Shown piece after piece: positions 1 to 9,264 of a DNA stretch of 64,000 nt (positions are counted from its first letter, which is position 1; each line of letters begins with the position of its first letter). Where the stretch lies: NCBI RefSeq assembly GCF_902506325.1, contig NZ_LR732328.1, positions 1,423,071-1,487,070 on the forward strand, read 5' to 3'. The notes under the pieces were generated by a model that worked only from the letters and a program-made list of their open reading frames with translations, ran no database searches and was not told the DNA's origin. This stretch comes from Limnobacter sp. 130 (GTDB taxonomy: Bacteria > Pseudomonadota > Gammaproteobacteria > Burkholderiales > Burkholderiaceae_B). The position numbers were made by a program, and so were the translations under genes.

Positions 1-5
1 TGTCG

Positions 6-79
6 GTCGTCATGAGTTGTCCGGGTAGAAACTGGGCACAAAGTGCATTTTAAAGCGAATCTACCCGGACAAAGACGAC
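6..79. repeat. Imperfect inverted repeat at the left edge
   Basis: An 11-base arm TGTCCGGGTAG (18-28) is exactly reverse-complemented at 61-71. Outside it, GTCGTC (6-11) pairs with GACGAC (74-79) across an asymmetric gap. The interior holds a small hairpin, GCAC-AAA-GTGC (36-46), followed by ATTTT. It lies just downstream of the hslU stop and could act as a structured 3' end or be the remnant ends of a small mobile element. No target-site duplication is visible. Function is not established. Confidence 0.5.
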
Positions 80-100
80 AAGAATGCCGATCGACGGATT

Positions 101-1432
101 CTAGAGGATGAATTGGGCCAGATCCTCGGATTTGGCTGCTTCACCCAGCCTGGAGTCCACAAACTCTGCCGTGACTTTGACCTGCCTGGCCTGACCATTG
201 GCCTCGAATGCCACCTCTTCGAGCAGACGCTCCATGACGGTGTACAAGCGGCGAGCGCCGATGTTCTCGGTTTTCTCATTCACCGTGAATGCGATTTCCG
301 CCAGCCTGCGCACCCCTTCGTCCGTGAATTCCAGCTCGACACCATCGGTGACCAGCAAGGCTTTGTACTGCTCGGTAAGACAGGCATCGGTGCTGGTCAG
401 AATTCGCGTGAAATCTTCAACGGTCAGCGATTCCAGTTCAACCCGAATGGGGAAACGCCCCTGTAACTCAGGAATGAGGTCGGAAGGACGGGACAAATGG
501 AAAGCGCCGCTGGCCACAAACAGAATGTGATCTGTTTTAATCATGCCGTATTTGGTGTTGACGGTTGTGCCCTCGACCAGTGGGAGCAAATCACGTTGAA
601 CCCCCTGCCGGGATACATCGGTGCCGCGCCCATCGGCTTTCGTGGCAATTTTGTCGATTTCATCAAGAAACACAATACCGTCTTGCTCGACCCTTGAAAT
701 CGCTTTGGCTCGAACTTCCTCTTCGTTCACACGCTTGGCGGCTTCTTCGTCCTGAATTGCCTTGAGCGCCTCGGACACTTTCATTTTGCGCAGCTTTTTC
801 TTGCCACCGGACATGTTCTGGAACATGGACTGCAACTGCCCGGTGAGCTCTTCCATGCCGGGAGGACCGACCACATCCAGCGACGGAGAGGCCGCAGCGA
901 CTTCGATCTCGATTTCCTTGTCATCGAGCTCGCCAGCAAAAAGCTTTTCGCGAAAACGAATGCGGGTTCGATTTTCATCGGGCTCTGGCGCTTTCTCGGT
1001 GAAGCCAAAATCACGGGCAGGCGGTAGCAAAGCATCCAGTACACGATCGAAGGCAGCAGTTTTAGCCTCTTCGATCACGCCAAGTTGGGCTTCTTCGCGC
1101 ACCTGCTTCAAAGCGATTTCAATCAAATCACGAATAATGGTGTCCACATCGCGCCCCACGTAGCCGACCTCGGTGAACTTGGTGGCTTCGATCTTGATAA
1201 ATGGCGCATTGGCCAGCTTGGCCAATCGACGGGCGATTTCGGTTTTACCCACGCCAGTTGGGCCGATCATAAGAATATTTTTGGGCGTAATTTCCTGGCG
1301 CAATGGCATGGGCACCTGCATGCGACGCCAGCGGTTGCGAAGTGCAACCGCCACAGCACGCTTGGCAGCATCCTGGCCAACAATGTTCTTGTTGAGTTCT
1401 TCAACAATATTTGAGGGTGTAAGTTGAGTCAT
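101..1432 (-). CDS. hslU: ATP-dependent protease ATPase subunit HslU
   Basis: AAA+ unfoldase of the cytoplasmic HslUV (ClpYQ) protease; it unfolds substrates and threads them into HslV. The 443-aa protein matches the usual family length. Walker A GPTGVGKT lies near residues 57-64, the Walker B motif is [11 protein letters not shown], and an insertion (I) domain lies between them. The C-terminus ends in AQFIL, as expected for the tail that docks into HslV. I chose the ATG at 1432 ([10 protein letters not shown]), which matches family N-termini; the longer open frame would run into hslV. It follows hslV by 4 bp, so the two are surely co-transcribed. Identity is clear. Confidence 0.97.
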   Translation of the reverse strand: MTQLTPSNIVEELNKNIVGQDAAKRAVAVALRNRWRRMQVPMPLRQEITPKNILMIGPTGVGKTEIARRLAKLANAPFIKIEATKFTEVGYVGRDVDTIIRDLIEIALKQVREEAQLGVIEEAKTAAFDRVLDALLPPARDFGFTEKAPEPDENRTRIRFREKLFAGELDDKEIEIEVAAASPSLDVVGPPGMEELTGQLQSMFQNMSGGKKKLRKMKVSEALKAIQDEEAAKRVNEEEVRAKAISRVEQDGIVFLDEIDKIATKADGRGTDVSRQGVQRDLLPLVEGTTVNTKYGMIKTDHILFVASGAFHLSRPSDLIPELQGRFPIRVELESLTVEDFTRILTSTDACLTEQYKALLVTDGVELEFTDEGVRRLAEIAFTVNEKTENIGARRLYTVMERLLEEVAFEANGQARQVKVTAEFVDSRLGEAAKSEDLAQFIL

Positions 1433-1436
1433 GGCG

Positions 1437-2000
1437 TTAACCTTTGCTGCCAGATGCTTCGGGGGCACCCAACACTTCAATGGTGTGATGTTGATTGGTG
1501 TAAATACACAATTCGCCGGCAATGGTCAGCGATTTCTTGACGATCTCTTCTGGTAACAGTTCGGTGTTTTCGAGCAAAGCCTTTGCCGCGGAATGCGCAT
1601 ACGCACCGCCACTACCGATTGCCACCAAACCTTGCTCGGGCTCCAGTACATCGCCATTGCCGGTAATGATCAGGGAATGATTTTCATCGGCCACGGCCAG
1701 CATGGCCTCAAGCCTGCGAAGCATGCGATCGGTACGCCATTCTTTGGCCAGCTCCACGGCCGCGCGCAAAAGGTGGCCCTGGTGCTTCTCGAGTTGGGCT
1801 TCAAAATGCTCGAACAGGGTGAACGCATCGGCCGTACCGCCAGCGAAGCCTGCAAGAATTTTGTTGTGGTGAAGACGCCTGACTTTGCGGGCTGACCCTT
1901 TGACCACAATATGACCGAGAGTAACCTGCCCGTCGCCTCCCAGCGCGACATGCTGACCTCTGCGTACTGACAATATGGTGGTGCCGTGATATTGCTCCAT
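1437..2000 (-). CDS. hslV: ATP-dependent protease peptidase subunit HslV
   Basis: Threonine peptidase of the HslUV complex, forming the double hexameric proteolytic core. The encoded N-terminus is [15 protein letters not shown], so the catalytic threonine is residue 7 and a six-residue leader must be removed; this leader form is usual in betaproteobacteria. The proteasome-type segments GGDGQVTLG and GSGGAYA are present. At 187 aa it has normal length. It is the first gene of the hslVU pair, 58 bp downstream of rlpA on the same strand, with a possible own promoter in that gap or read-through from rlpA. Confidence 0.97.
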   Translation of the reverse strand: MEQYHGTTILSVRRGQHVALGGDGQVTLGHIVVKGSARKVRRLHHNKILAGFAGGTADAFTLFEHFEAQLEKHQGHLLRAAVELAKEWRTDRMLRRLEAMLAVADENHSLIITGNGDVLEPEQGLVAIGSGGAYAHSAAKALLENTELLPEEIVKKSLTIAGELCIYTNQHHTIEVLGAPEASGSKG

Positions 2001-2058
2001 GCCTATCCTTTGGTTGGGGTGTTGCGCTTTGTGCGTCGATTTCCCGATATGGGGACAA

Positions 2059-3042
2059 TCAGGGCAAGATCAAGTCTTGTTTGATGACCGGCTGAACCTG
2101 AACGAAGGCACTGAGTTCGATGGCGGCCTCATTGGCCTGATCGATGCTGGTGAATGGGCCCACCAAAACCCGATGGACGCCCGCTTCGGAAAGAATTTGA
2201 CTGGCTTTGCCGAAGACCTCGTGATTGGAAGACACTTGAGACACCAGGGCTTCCGCGTTGTTTTTGTTGCCGAAGGCACCAATTTGCAGATACAGCGGAA
2301 TTCGATGGACGGGCACCAATGCGGAGGTATTGCTCATGGCAACCTGCTCAACCCGCACACCATTCTTGGCCACCACTGTGCCATTTTTTTCGGCATGGTA
2401 CTGCGCGATTGCATCGGGAGTCATTTTTTCAACGAGTACTTCAGCGCTACCTTGCTTGATGTAGTCCAGCTGATACGCGGCGGCATAACTGAGATCGATG
2501 ATTCGGCCACGTAAAAATGGCCCCCTGTCGTTGACCCGAACAATAACGGACTTGCCGTTGGCCAGATTGGTAACCTTGGCATAACTTGGCAAAGGCAAGG
2601 TGGTGTGCGCTGCCGTCATTTGGTGCATGTCGTAAATTTCACCGTTGGCAGTTTTTGCACCATGAAATTTTTTGCCGTACCAACTGGCCCGACCTTTCTG
2701 GCTGTAAGGCTCTTCGAGAGAAGTTTGCGGCGTGAAATCCTGGCCCATGACGGTGTAAGGCCGGGTGTTGCGAATTGCAATGGGCTCGAGCTGTGGTTCG
2801 GCAGAGGGCAAGTCGTCGAGGTTTGCCGGACGCAAATCGCCGGGACCATCATCCAGATAATAGCCGCCACCTTGTGGAGCTGGCTCCCAGTTTTCATGTT
2901 TCACCGGCGGAGGCACCGAGGGTTTGGCCACGGTTCTCGCTGGCGGCGACGAAACAGGCTTGTCCAGAGGAACGCTGGAGCAAGCCCCCAGGATGAATGA
3001 CAGTGATGCAAAAGCAACAAACCGGACAACACCACCGCGCAT
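2059..3042 (-). CDS. rlpA: Septal ring lytic transglycosylase RlpA (lipoprotein)
   Basis: Outer-membrane lipoprotein that cleaves denuded peptidoglycan at division sites. An N-terminal signal ends in the lipobox LGAC; a proline-rich linker follows, then a double-psi beta-barrel domain (RASWYG to NDRGPF, about residues 115-205) with the conserved Glu (NGE), His (AAH) and Asp (NDRG), and a C-terminal SPOR domain (about 250-325). I chose ATG 3042 (MRGGVV), because AAGGAGG sits 6-7 nt upstream; an upstream in-frame ATG at 3057 would place that Shine-Dalgarno inside the gene. It lies 30 bp after dsbA and is probably in the same transcript. Confidence 0.93.
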   Translation of the reverse strand: MRGGVVRFVAFASLSFILGACSSVPLDKPVSSPPARTVAKPSVPPPVKHENWEPAPQGGGYYLDDGPGDLRPANLDDLPSAEPQLEPIAIRNTRPYTVMGQDFTPQTSLEEPYSQKGRASWYGKKFHGAKTANGEIYDMHQMTAAHTTLPLPSYAKVTNLANGKSVIVRVNDRGPFLRGRIIDLSYAAAYQLDYIKQGSAEVLVEKMTPDAIAQYHAEKNGTVVAKNGVRVEQVAMSNTSALVPVHRIPLYLQIGAFGNKNNAEALVSQVSSNHEVFGKASQILSEAGVHRVLVGPFTSIDQANEAAIELSAFVQVQPVIKQDLILP

Positions 3043-3072
3043 AGAATCCTCCTTCATCTTTTCCCCTGATTT

Positions 3073-3714
3073 TCAGGCCTGGCGCTGTCGTCGGATCAAG
3101 GCCTCGGCCACACGAATTGCATTGTCTTCAGAACCCGCGATCGATGCGGAGGTGAAAAACTTGCCATCAACCCCAAGGGTAGGAACGCCATCTGCACCGT
3201 AAGCTTCAAAAATCGACTTGGCTTGCGCACATTTCGCATTCACACCGAATGATTTGAACATGTTGGCGAACTCTTCGCGCTTCAGGCCGAGAGATTCGGC
3301 AAAGTCGAAAATTTGTTCATCATTCGCCAACTGCTTTTTGTCTTTGTGCATGGCTTCGAATACCTTGCTGTGGGCCATATCAAGCTTGCCCATGGCCTCT
3401 AGTGTGTAATACAGGCGCTGGTGACCCTGGAAGTTGACACGCTGACTTTGATAAGCGATCGGGATTTTGGTAAATACGACATCGCTGGGCAGCTTTTTGT
3501 ACCAGGCATTCACCTTGGGCTCGAAGTTGTAACAGTGAATGCAGCCGTACCAAAAGAACTCAACCACATCAATTTTGCCGGGGGTGGAGCGAGGAACTTC
3601 CCGACGTACTTTTCGGAATGCGCCCGCATCTTGTGCCAAGGCCGGGGACAAGCCGCCCAAGGCACTTACTACGCCCAATGCAACTGCACTTTGAATTAAT
3701 TCACGACGCTTCAT
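3073..3714 (-). CDS. dsbA: Thiol:disulfide interchange protein DsbA-like
   Basis: Periplasmic disulfide oxidoreductase with a thioredoxin fold and helical insertion. A signal peptide (residues 1-27, ending PALA) is followed by the active site WYGCIHCYNF, Cys58-Ile-His-Cys61, and by the cis-proline loop GVPT (Pro178). The usual DsbA dipeptide is Pro-His, so CIHC is a variant. A further Cys lies at 162. Length 213 aa is normal. The gene sits between a SPOR membrane protein (5 bp upstream) and rlpA. DsbA is the best call given overall sequence and context; a specialised paralogue is possible. Confidence 0.9.
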   Translation of the reverse strand: MKRRELIQSAVALGVVSALGGLSPALAQDAGAFRKVRREVPRSTPGKIDVVEFFWYGCIHCYNFEPKVNAWYKKLPSDVVFTKIPIAYQSQRVNFQGHQRLYYTLEAMGKLDMAHSKVFEAMHKDKKQLANDEQIFDFAESLGLKREEFANMFKSFGVNAKCAQAKSIFEAYGADGVPTLGVDGKFFTSASIAGSEDNAIRVAEALIRRQRQA

Positions 3715-3719
3715 TTTCT

Positions 3720-4298
3720 TTACTCCTTGACCACAGTTGCCTCGAAACCGCCTTTGGTAAGGGGGATTCGGGCCTGATAGGCTTCGTTCGCACTGCCGAA
3801 TGGCCCCACACGAACGCGGTTTACAACATTGCCGTTGACCTCGCCCACGGCAATTTCGGATTCTGTGCCCACAAACGCCAACTGCGCCCGCAGTTGCTCG
3901 GCGTCTTCTCGATTTCGAAAACTTCCCAGCTGCAGAAAGTAAATGGCCTGAGCCACAGGTTCAATTTGTTGAGTTGGAGTGCCATCACCGGCCTGAGGTT
4001 CCGTGCCCTGCTGAAATGGATCGATGGTAACCACATTGCCCTGATTGGCATTGGCTTTGCCATAAATGGCAGTGTTGGGATCAGGTGGACTGTTACCAGG
4101 CCCAGGCGACACATTGGGCACAGCCCCTTGCGTTTCGGCGCCCGAGAAAGGCAGTTGGGACTTGCTGACAAACAACGCCACTCCCAGCGCAATCAAAAGC
4201 CCAAACACCATGCCGAACACAAATGCGGGGATGGTATTTCCAAGGGATTTTTTGACTTGAGGTTTCGCTTTGGGTTTCGATGATTTTGTAGATGCCAT
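3720..4298 (-). CDS. SPOR-domain membrane protein (FtsN-like)
   Basis: Inner-membrane protein of 192 aa: a basic cytoplasmic N-terminus, one transmembrane helix (about residues 22-44), a Pro/Gly-rich periplasmic linker, and a C-terminal SPOR domain (about 115-190, with IYFLQLGSF and VRVGPFG). SPOR domains bind glycan strands lacking stem peptides at septa, so a division or peptidoglycan role is likely. The layout is FtsN-like, but the linker lacks an obvious FtsA-binding or essential FtsN segment that I can identify. It leads the dsbA-rlpA transcript. Confidence 0.85.
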   Translation of the reverse strand: MASTKSSKPKAKPQVKKSLGNTIPAFVFGMVFGLLIALGVALFVSKSQLPFSGAETQGAVPNVSPGPGNSPPDPNTAIYGKANANQGNVVTIDPFQQGTEPQAGDGTPTQQIEPVAQAIYFLQLGSFRNREDAEQLRAQLAFVGTESEIAVGEVNGNVVNRVRVGPFGSANEAYQARIPLTKGGFEATVVKE

Positions 4299-4472
4299 TG
4301 GGGGTTTGAACCTGTCCTTGAGAAACTGAGCCTAAATTATGCCCGAAGGCGACCTGCAGATGCGACCCAAACGCGCAAGCCGGCTTTTGGGATTGCCCTC
4401 ATGCTGTAAAGTGTAGCCTTCATGGGCAAAAGCTCGAAATTTGCTTAAAAATCTGCAATAAATAGGTGCTTT

Positions 4473-5993
4473 GTGGGTCTTGACTATCTAAAACGCATAC
4501 TGACCGCCAAGGTTTACGACGTGGCCATTGAAACACCGTTGGAGCGTGCACATTCCTTGTCTGTTCGCACTGCCAATGAGGTGTTGCTAAAGCGTGAGGA
4601 CATGCAAGAGGTCTTCAGCTTCAAGCTGCGCGGCGCTTACAACAAGATGGCCCATTTAAGCCCTATTCAACTGGAACGGGGTGTGATCGCCGCATCCGCA
4701 GGCAACCACGCGCAAGGCGTTGCATTGTCTGCAGCGAAGATGCGCTGCCTGGCCACCATTGTGATGCCCACCACCACCCCAGCCCTGAAAATCGACGCTG
4801 TGAAACGCTTTGGCGGCGACTGGGTGAATGTAGTGCTGTTTGGCGACAGCTACAGCGATGCGGCAGGACATGCTACCGAATTGGCGCAAGCCAAGGGCTT
4901 GACCTTTGTGCACCCGTTTGATGACCCAGATGTGATAGCAGGACAAGGCACAGTGGGCATGGAAATTTTACGCCAGCACCAAGGCCCCATTCATGCCATT
5001 TTCATTGCGATTGGCGGCGGCGGTTTGGCTGCTGGAGTGGGTGCTTATGTAAAGCAGTTGCGCCCCGACATCAAAATCATCGGCGTGCAAACCGTGGACT
5101 CCGATGCCATGGCGCAAAGCCTGGAACAACGCAAACGCGTGACGCTGGCAGAGGTTGGCCTGTTTTCGGACGGCACCGCAGTCAAGCTGGTGGGCGAGGA
5201 AACCTTCCGCCTGTGCGAGAAATATGTCGACGGCGTTGTTCGCGTGACGACTGATGAAGCCTGCGCTGCAATCAAAGATGTTTTTCAGGACACACGCAGC
5301 ATTCTGGAGCCAGCAGGGGCCCTGGCTGTAGCGGGCTTGAAACAGTATGCCGCTGAAATGGGTCTACAGAATCAAACCCTGATCGCCATTTCCTGTGGCG
5401 CAAACATGAATTTTGATCGCCTGCGTTTTGTGGCTGAACGCGCAGAAGTGGGTGAGCAACGCGAGGCAGTTTTCGCCATCACTGTGCCAGAGGAACGCGG
5501 CAGCTTCAGAAAGTTTTGTGATTTGCTTGGCCCCACCAATGTGACGGAGTTCAACTACCGCATGTCCGATTCGGCCAAGGCCAATATTTTTGTCGGCATT
5601 CAAATTGGCAGTCGCACGCAAGCAGATGAATTGCAACAACGCTTTATCGCATCTGGTTTTGACGCACTGAACTTGACTGACGATGAAATGGCGAAGCTGC
5701 ACTTGCGGCACATGGTGGGCGGAAGGTCCAATTCGGCAGACCATGAACTGGTGTATCGCTTTGAATTCCCCGAGCGACCAGGCGCATTGACGAAATTTTT
5801 AACCGCCCTGAACCCAGGCTGGAATATCAGCCTGTTTCACTACCGCAATCATGGCGCCGACTATGGTCGTATTTTGGTGGGCATTCAGGTGCCGCCTGCG
5901 GACCACGGCGAGTTCGACAAGTTTGTAAAACAATTGGGCTACCCGGCGGTGAATGAAACGGAGAACCCAGCGTACAAACTGTTTTTGAAGTAA
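4473..5993 (+). CDS. ilvA: Threonine ammonia-lyase, biosynthetic
   Basis: PLP enzyme converting threonine to 2-oxobutanoate, the first committed step to isoleucine. The catalytic domain holds the Schiff-base lysine in SFKLRGAYNK (Lys51), SAGNHAQG and the phosphate-binding GGGGLAAG loop. The C-terminal third (about 330-506) carries the two ACT-like regulatory domains typical of the isoleucine-inhibited biosynthetic form. Length 506 aa fits. The start is GTG at 4473, preceded by AGGTG 4-5 nt upstream. It diverges from the SPOR gene across 174 bp, and its stop is one base from the convergent ttcA stop. Confidence 0.96.
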   Translation: MGLDYLKRILTAKVYDVAIETPLERAHSLSVRTANEVLLKREDMQEVFSFKLRGAYNKMAHLSPIQLERGVIAASAGNHAQGVALSAAKMRCLATIVMPTTTPALKIDAVKRFGGDWVNVVLFGDSYSDAAGHATELAQAKGLTFVHPFDDPDVIAGQGTVGMEILRQHQGPIHAIFIAIGGGGLAAGVGAYVKQLRPDIKIIGVQTVDSDAMAQSLEQRKRVTLAEVGLFSDGTAVKLVGEETFRLCEKYVDGVVRVTTDEACAAIKDVFQDTRSILEPAGALAVAGLKQYAAEMGLQNQTLIAISCGANMNFDRLRFVAERAEVGEQREAVFAITVPEERGSFRKFCDLLGPTNVTEFNYRMSDSAKANIFVGIQIGSRTQADELQQRFIASGFDALNLTDDEMAKLHLRHMVGGRSNSADHELVYRFEFPERPGALTKFLTALNPGWNISLFHYRNHGADYGRILVGIQVPPADHGEFDKFVKQLGYPAVNETENPAYKLFLK

Positions 5994-5994
5994 G

Positions 5995-6867
5995 TTAGCA
6001 CTCGTCATCCGCATCAAACGCTTTGTCACCCGCGCCGTCTTCCAGCGCCGCACCGGGGCGAATGGTTTCGAACGGAAACAGCTTGCGATCCATCAGGTGC
6101 GAAGGCACCACGGTGGACAGGGACGTGAACAGGTTGGCGATCCAGCGTGGGTTGTGTTTCTCCCACTGATTGAGTAACGCCGCCATTTCCTTGCGCTTCA
6201 GGTTTTCCTGACTGCCGCACAAGTTGCACGGAATGATCGGGAAATTCTTTTCTTCGGCATACCGCGCCAAGTCCCGTTCCCGGCAATAAGCCAATGGGCG
6301 AATGATGGTGTGTTCGCCATTGTCGCTGACCAACTTTGGTGGCATGCCTTTCATGCGACCGCCGTAGAACAAGTTCAGCAACAGTGTTTGCAAAATGTCG
6401 TCTTTGTGATGCCCCAAAGCCACTTTGGTGGCACCCAACTCGGAAGCAACACGGTACAAAATACCGCGGCGCAACCGTGAGCACAAAGAACACGTTGTTT
6501 TGCCTTCGGGAATCACGCGTTTCACAATTGAGTAAGTGTCTTGTTCTTCAATGTGAAACGGTACGTTGATGCTGCGCAAATAGTTGGGCAGCACTTCTTC
6601 AGGGAAACCGGGCTGCTTCTGATCCAGATTCACGGCGACAATGTCGAAATGAATTGGCGCACGCTGACGCAACAGCAACAAAATGTCGAGCAAGCCATAG
6701 CTGTCTTTGCCACCCGACACGCACACCATCACTTTGTCGCCGTCTTCAATCATGTTGAAATCGGCAATGGCCTGGCCCACTTGCTTGGTCAGGCGTTTCT
6801 CAAGTTTGTTGAACTCAAACGCGTCTTTCTGCTCGGCCTTGTTGGGGAAAATCGTGATGGTTTGCAT
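5995..6867 (-). CDS. ttcA: tRNA 2-thiocytidine biosynthesis protein TtcA
   Basis: PP-loop enzyme that thiolates cytidine-32 of certain tRNAs using an Fe-S cluster. The PP-loop is SGGKDS (residues 51-56). Two CxxC motifs that supply the cluster ligands are present, CSLC (127-130) and CNLC (215-218). The family GHHKDD segment follows the first pair. Length 290 aa is normal, with an acidic C-terminal tail. It lies 2 bp downstream of folB, so it is the last gene of an SDR-folB-ttcA transcript. Confidence 0.96.
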   Translation of the reverse strand: MQTITIFPNKAEQKDAFEFNKLEKRLTKQVGQAIADFNMIEDGDKVMVCVSGGKDSYGLLDILLLLRQRAPIHFDIVAVNLDQKQPGFPEEVLPNYLRSINVPFHIEEQDTYSIVKRVIPEGKTTCSLCSRLRRGILYRVASELGATKVALGHHKDDILQTLLLNLFYGGRMKGMPPKLVSDNGEHTIIRPLAYCRERDLARYAEEKNFPIIPCNLCGSQENLKRKEMAALLNQWEKHNPRWIANLFTSLSTVVPSHLMDRKLFPFETIRPGAALEDGAGDKAFDADDEC

Positions 6868-6869
6868 GA

Positions 6870-7274
6870 TTAAATACTTTGCGAAGATTTGAAGCGGAAT
6901 ACCTCGACACCGGCTGATTCACAGTCGGGATAGACCTCGGATTTTTCAGCGCGAACACGGGCCGCGAGTACCTTGGGGTGCTCGAGTACCAGCGCCAGGG
7001 TTTTGTCCACCAGCGTTTCAAGCAAGCCAATGTGGCCCGACTGAATGAGACCGTGAATGCCCGGGCGAACGAAGTCGTAATCAACGACATCGACCAGCAA
7101 ATCACGCTCGGAAGGGGTGGAGGCGCACTTTACCCAAAAATCAATGTTGATGCGCACCGCCTGCGTGCGCCCCAACTCTTGGGGGAACACACCGATGGCA
7201 GCCGATACATCGAAATCACGAATAAAAACGCGACGGCAGTCGGCGAGGCGAGAATCAAAAAACCAGTCTGTCAT
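6870..7274 (-). CDS. folB: Dihydroneopterin aldolase
   Basis: Cytoplasmic enzyme of folate synthesis that cleaves 7,8-dihydroneopterin. The 134-aa protein has the family segments GVFPQE near the N-terminus, the LLETL helix, and [10 protein letters not shown], which carries the expected catalytic lysine. The start ATG overlaps the stop of the upstream SDR gene (ATGA), so the two are translationally coupled. Confidence 0.92.
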   Translation of the reverse strand: MTDWFFDSRLADCRRVFIRDFDVSAAIGVFPQELGRTQAVRINIDFWVKCASTPSERDLLVDVVDYDFVRPGIHGLIQSGHIGLLETLVDKTLALVLEHPKVLAARVRAEKSEVYPDCESAGVEVFRFKSSQSI

Positions 7275-8035
7275 GGTGTCATCATGCTGAAATCGCGCGC
7301 CATGGGCACCAGGTGCTGCCCGCCATCCACAAGAATGGTGGTGCCAGTGATTGCGCGGCTTTGCACCAGGAACAGAACCGTGTTGGCGATGTCCTGGGGC
7401 TCGGAAGATTTGTTCAAAGGCGAAATTCGGTGTGTACTCTCGAATTGCGCATCGGTTTGCAGGTGCGATATCAAGGTAAGGCCTGGGGCCACGCCGACCA
7501 CGCGCACCTTGGGGGCCAATTCCATGGCCAACATGGTGGTGGCGGTTTCAAGGCCCGCCTTGGTCAAGGTGTAACTCAAGAAATCAGGGTTCAGATTTTT
7601 CAGCTTTTGATCAAGCAGGTTTACCACGACAGCTTGCTCGTTGTCGGGTACATGCTGAAACAGGCGTTTGGCCAATTGAATGGGTGCAGCCAGATTCGAG
7701 GCCATGTGGCGATGAAAAAGCTCGGGCTGAAAGGTTTCGCCAGAATCGAACTCAAACAATGACGCATTGTTGACCACGCAACGGATGGGCCCGGTTTGTT
7801 CGGCTGCGTCGAACAGGGCTTCAACCTCGTCGGGCTTTTCAAGATCGGCCTGAACCACCACACACTGCACACCCAGGGCTTCAATTTGCGCCGCTGTGTC
7901 GCGGGCCTCAGCCAGCGAGGAACGGCAATGCAATACGATGGACCAGCCAGCGCGCGCAAGCTCGAGCGAAATGGCTTTACCCAGTCGCTTTGCGCCCCCT
8001 GTTACCAGGGCATATTGAGGATTGGCATGTGTCAT
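7271..8035 (-). CDS. SDR oxidoreductase, pteridine reductase/FolM-like
   Basis: Short-chain dehydrogenase of 254 aa. The cofactor motif TGGAKRLG fits the TGxxxRxG signature of pteridine reductases and FolM (dihydromonapterin/dihydrofolate reductase) rather than the common TGxxxGxG. The catalytic pair is YTLTK. Linkage and ATGA overlap with folB support a role in reducing dihydropteridines. I chose ATG 8035 (MTHANPQYA), since the longer open frame adds about 44 residues with no SDR character. Substrate is inferred, not shown; a generic SDR is the alternative. Confidence 0.82.
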   Translation of the reverse strand: MTHANPQYALVTGGAKRLGKAISLELARAGWSIVLHCRSSLAEARDTAAQIEALGVQCVVVQADLEKPDEVEALFDAAEQTGPIRCVVNNASLFEFDSGETFQPELFHRHMASNLAAPIQLAKRLFQHVPDNEQAVVVNLLDQKLKNLNPDFLSYTLTKAGLETATTMLAMELAPKVRVVGVAPGLTLISHLQTDAQFESTHRISPLNKSSEPQDIANTVLFLVQSRAITGTTILVDGGQHLVPMARDFSMMTP

Positions 8036-8165
8036 CGCTGTGTCATCGCTGTTTGATCGGTTAGAATCTGAAAACCGAGGATACTCACCATCAAGCAAAC
8101 AAGGGTTCACTTCAAGGCTTTGATTTTTAAAAGAAGAACCCGCTATTCTAAACCAGACCTGCCCC

Positions 8166-9263
8166 ATGCTGTCGAATTTTAATCACGCCACTCGCTTTGA
8201 CGAGTTCATGCGATTTGCACTGTACGACCCGCAAAATGGCTACTACGCCAGGGGCGAGCAAATTTTTGGTCGCCAGGGTGACTTCGTTACTGCACCCGAA
8301 CTAAGCCCACTGTTTGGACAAACGCTGGGGAAAGCCCTGCGTGACGTGCTGCCACGCTGCAATGGTGTTGTGTATGAGTTTGGTGCCGGAACCGGGCAAC
8401 TGGCTTGCGATATTCTTCAAACCGCAGGGGATTTGATTACCCAGTACAACATCGTGGATGTGTCGGCAGGATTAAAACCCATGCAACTGGCCAAGTTAAA
8501 GGCACTGCATGGCCCGGAAGTGGTGCAGAAAGTGCATTGGCTTGGTGAATTGCCGGATGAACTCCGCGGCGTAGTGTTGGGCAATGAGGTGCTCGACGCC
8601 ACCCCGGTTCGTCGATTCAAATGGCAAAGCGACGGGCCACTTGAAGCTTGGGTTCAACACCTGAACGGCGAGTTGCGCTGGGTATGGAAACCAGCCGACC
8701 CGGTTTTAGCCACCGCCATTTCTGACCTGCAATCGGCCCACGGTCCCTGGCCTGAGGGCTATGAATCTGAAATTGCAGAGCAAAGCACCGCGTGGGTAAA
8801 AACAATGACGGAGCGCTTAAACGGCCTTGCGCTGATGATTGACTATGGTTTTCATGAAGCCATGTACTACCACCCTACGCGCAGCAAAGGCACCTTGCGC
8901 GCGACAAGCCGCCACACAGCACATGATGATTTTTTGGTGAAAGTGGGCCAACAGGATTTGACGGCCCACGTGAATTTCAGCGCGGTGTATGAGGCGCTGA
9001 CAAGCTGCAACGGCGAACTCGAAGGCTATGCGCACCAAGGCGAATTTTTATTGGCGCATGGCATTCTTGAACTGGCCCAACAACAGCCTGATTTTACTCA
9101 CCCGACGCGTGGCGCCTTGATGCGTCAACATTTGAATACACTGCTGAACGAAGCCGACATGGGTGAAGCATTCAAAGTGATTTGCTGGAGCAAAGGCGTG
9201 AACGCGGAGGGCACACAGTTGGCCCAAGTATTTTTAGACAAGGACCGAAGCGGAGACCTTTAA
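8166..9263 (+). CDS. SAM-dependent methyltransferase, MidA/NDUFAF7 family
   Basis: Class I methyltransferase of the DUF185 family (PF02636). Residues 1-50 contain the hallmark FDEFMRFALYDPQNGYYARG and FVTAPELSPLFG. The SAM-binding loop is EFGAGTGQLA, followed by VLGNEVLDATP. Eukaryotic homologues methylate an arginine of a complex I subunit; the bacterial substrate is unknown to me. No in-frame start lies upstream before a stop, so ATG 8166 is used. The 3' end abuts the convergent SPOR gene (1 bp gap). Confidence 0.88.
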   Translation: MLSNFNHATRFDEFMRFALYDPQNGYYARGEQIFGRQGDFVTAPELSPLFGQTLGKALRDVLPRCNGVVYEFGAGTGQLACDILQTAGDLITQYNIVDVSAGLKPMQLAKLKALHGPEVVQKVHWLGELPDELRGVVLGNEVLDATPVRRFKWQSDGPLEAWVQHLNGELRWVWKPADPVLATAISDLQSAHGPWPEGYESEIAEQSTAWVKTMTERLNGLALMIDYGFHEAMYYHPTRSKGTLRATSRHTAHDDFLVKVGQQDLTAHVNFSAVYEALTSCNGELEGYAHQGEFLLAHGILELAQQQPDFTHPTRGALMRQHLNTLLNEADMGEAFKVICWSKGVNAEGTQLAQVFLDKDRSGDL

Positions 9264-9264
9264 C

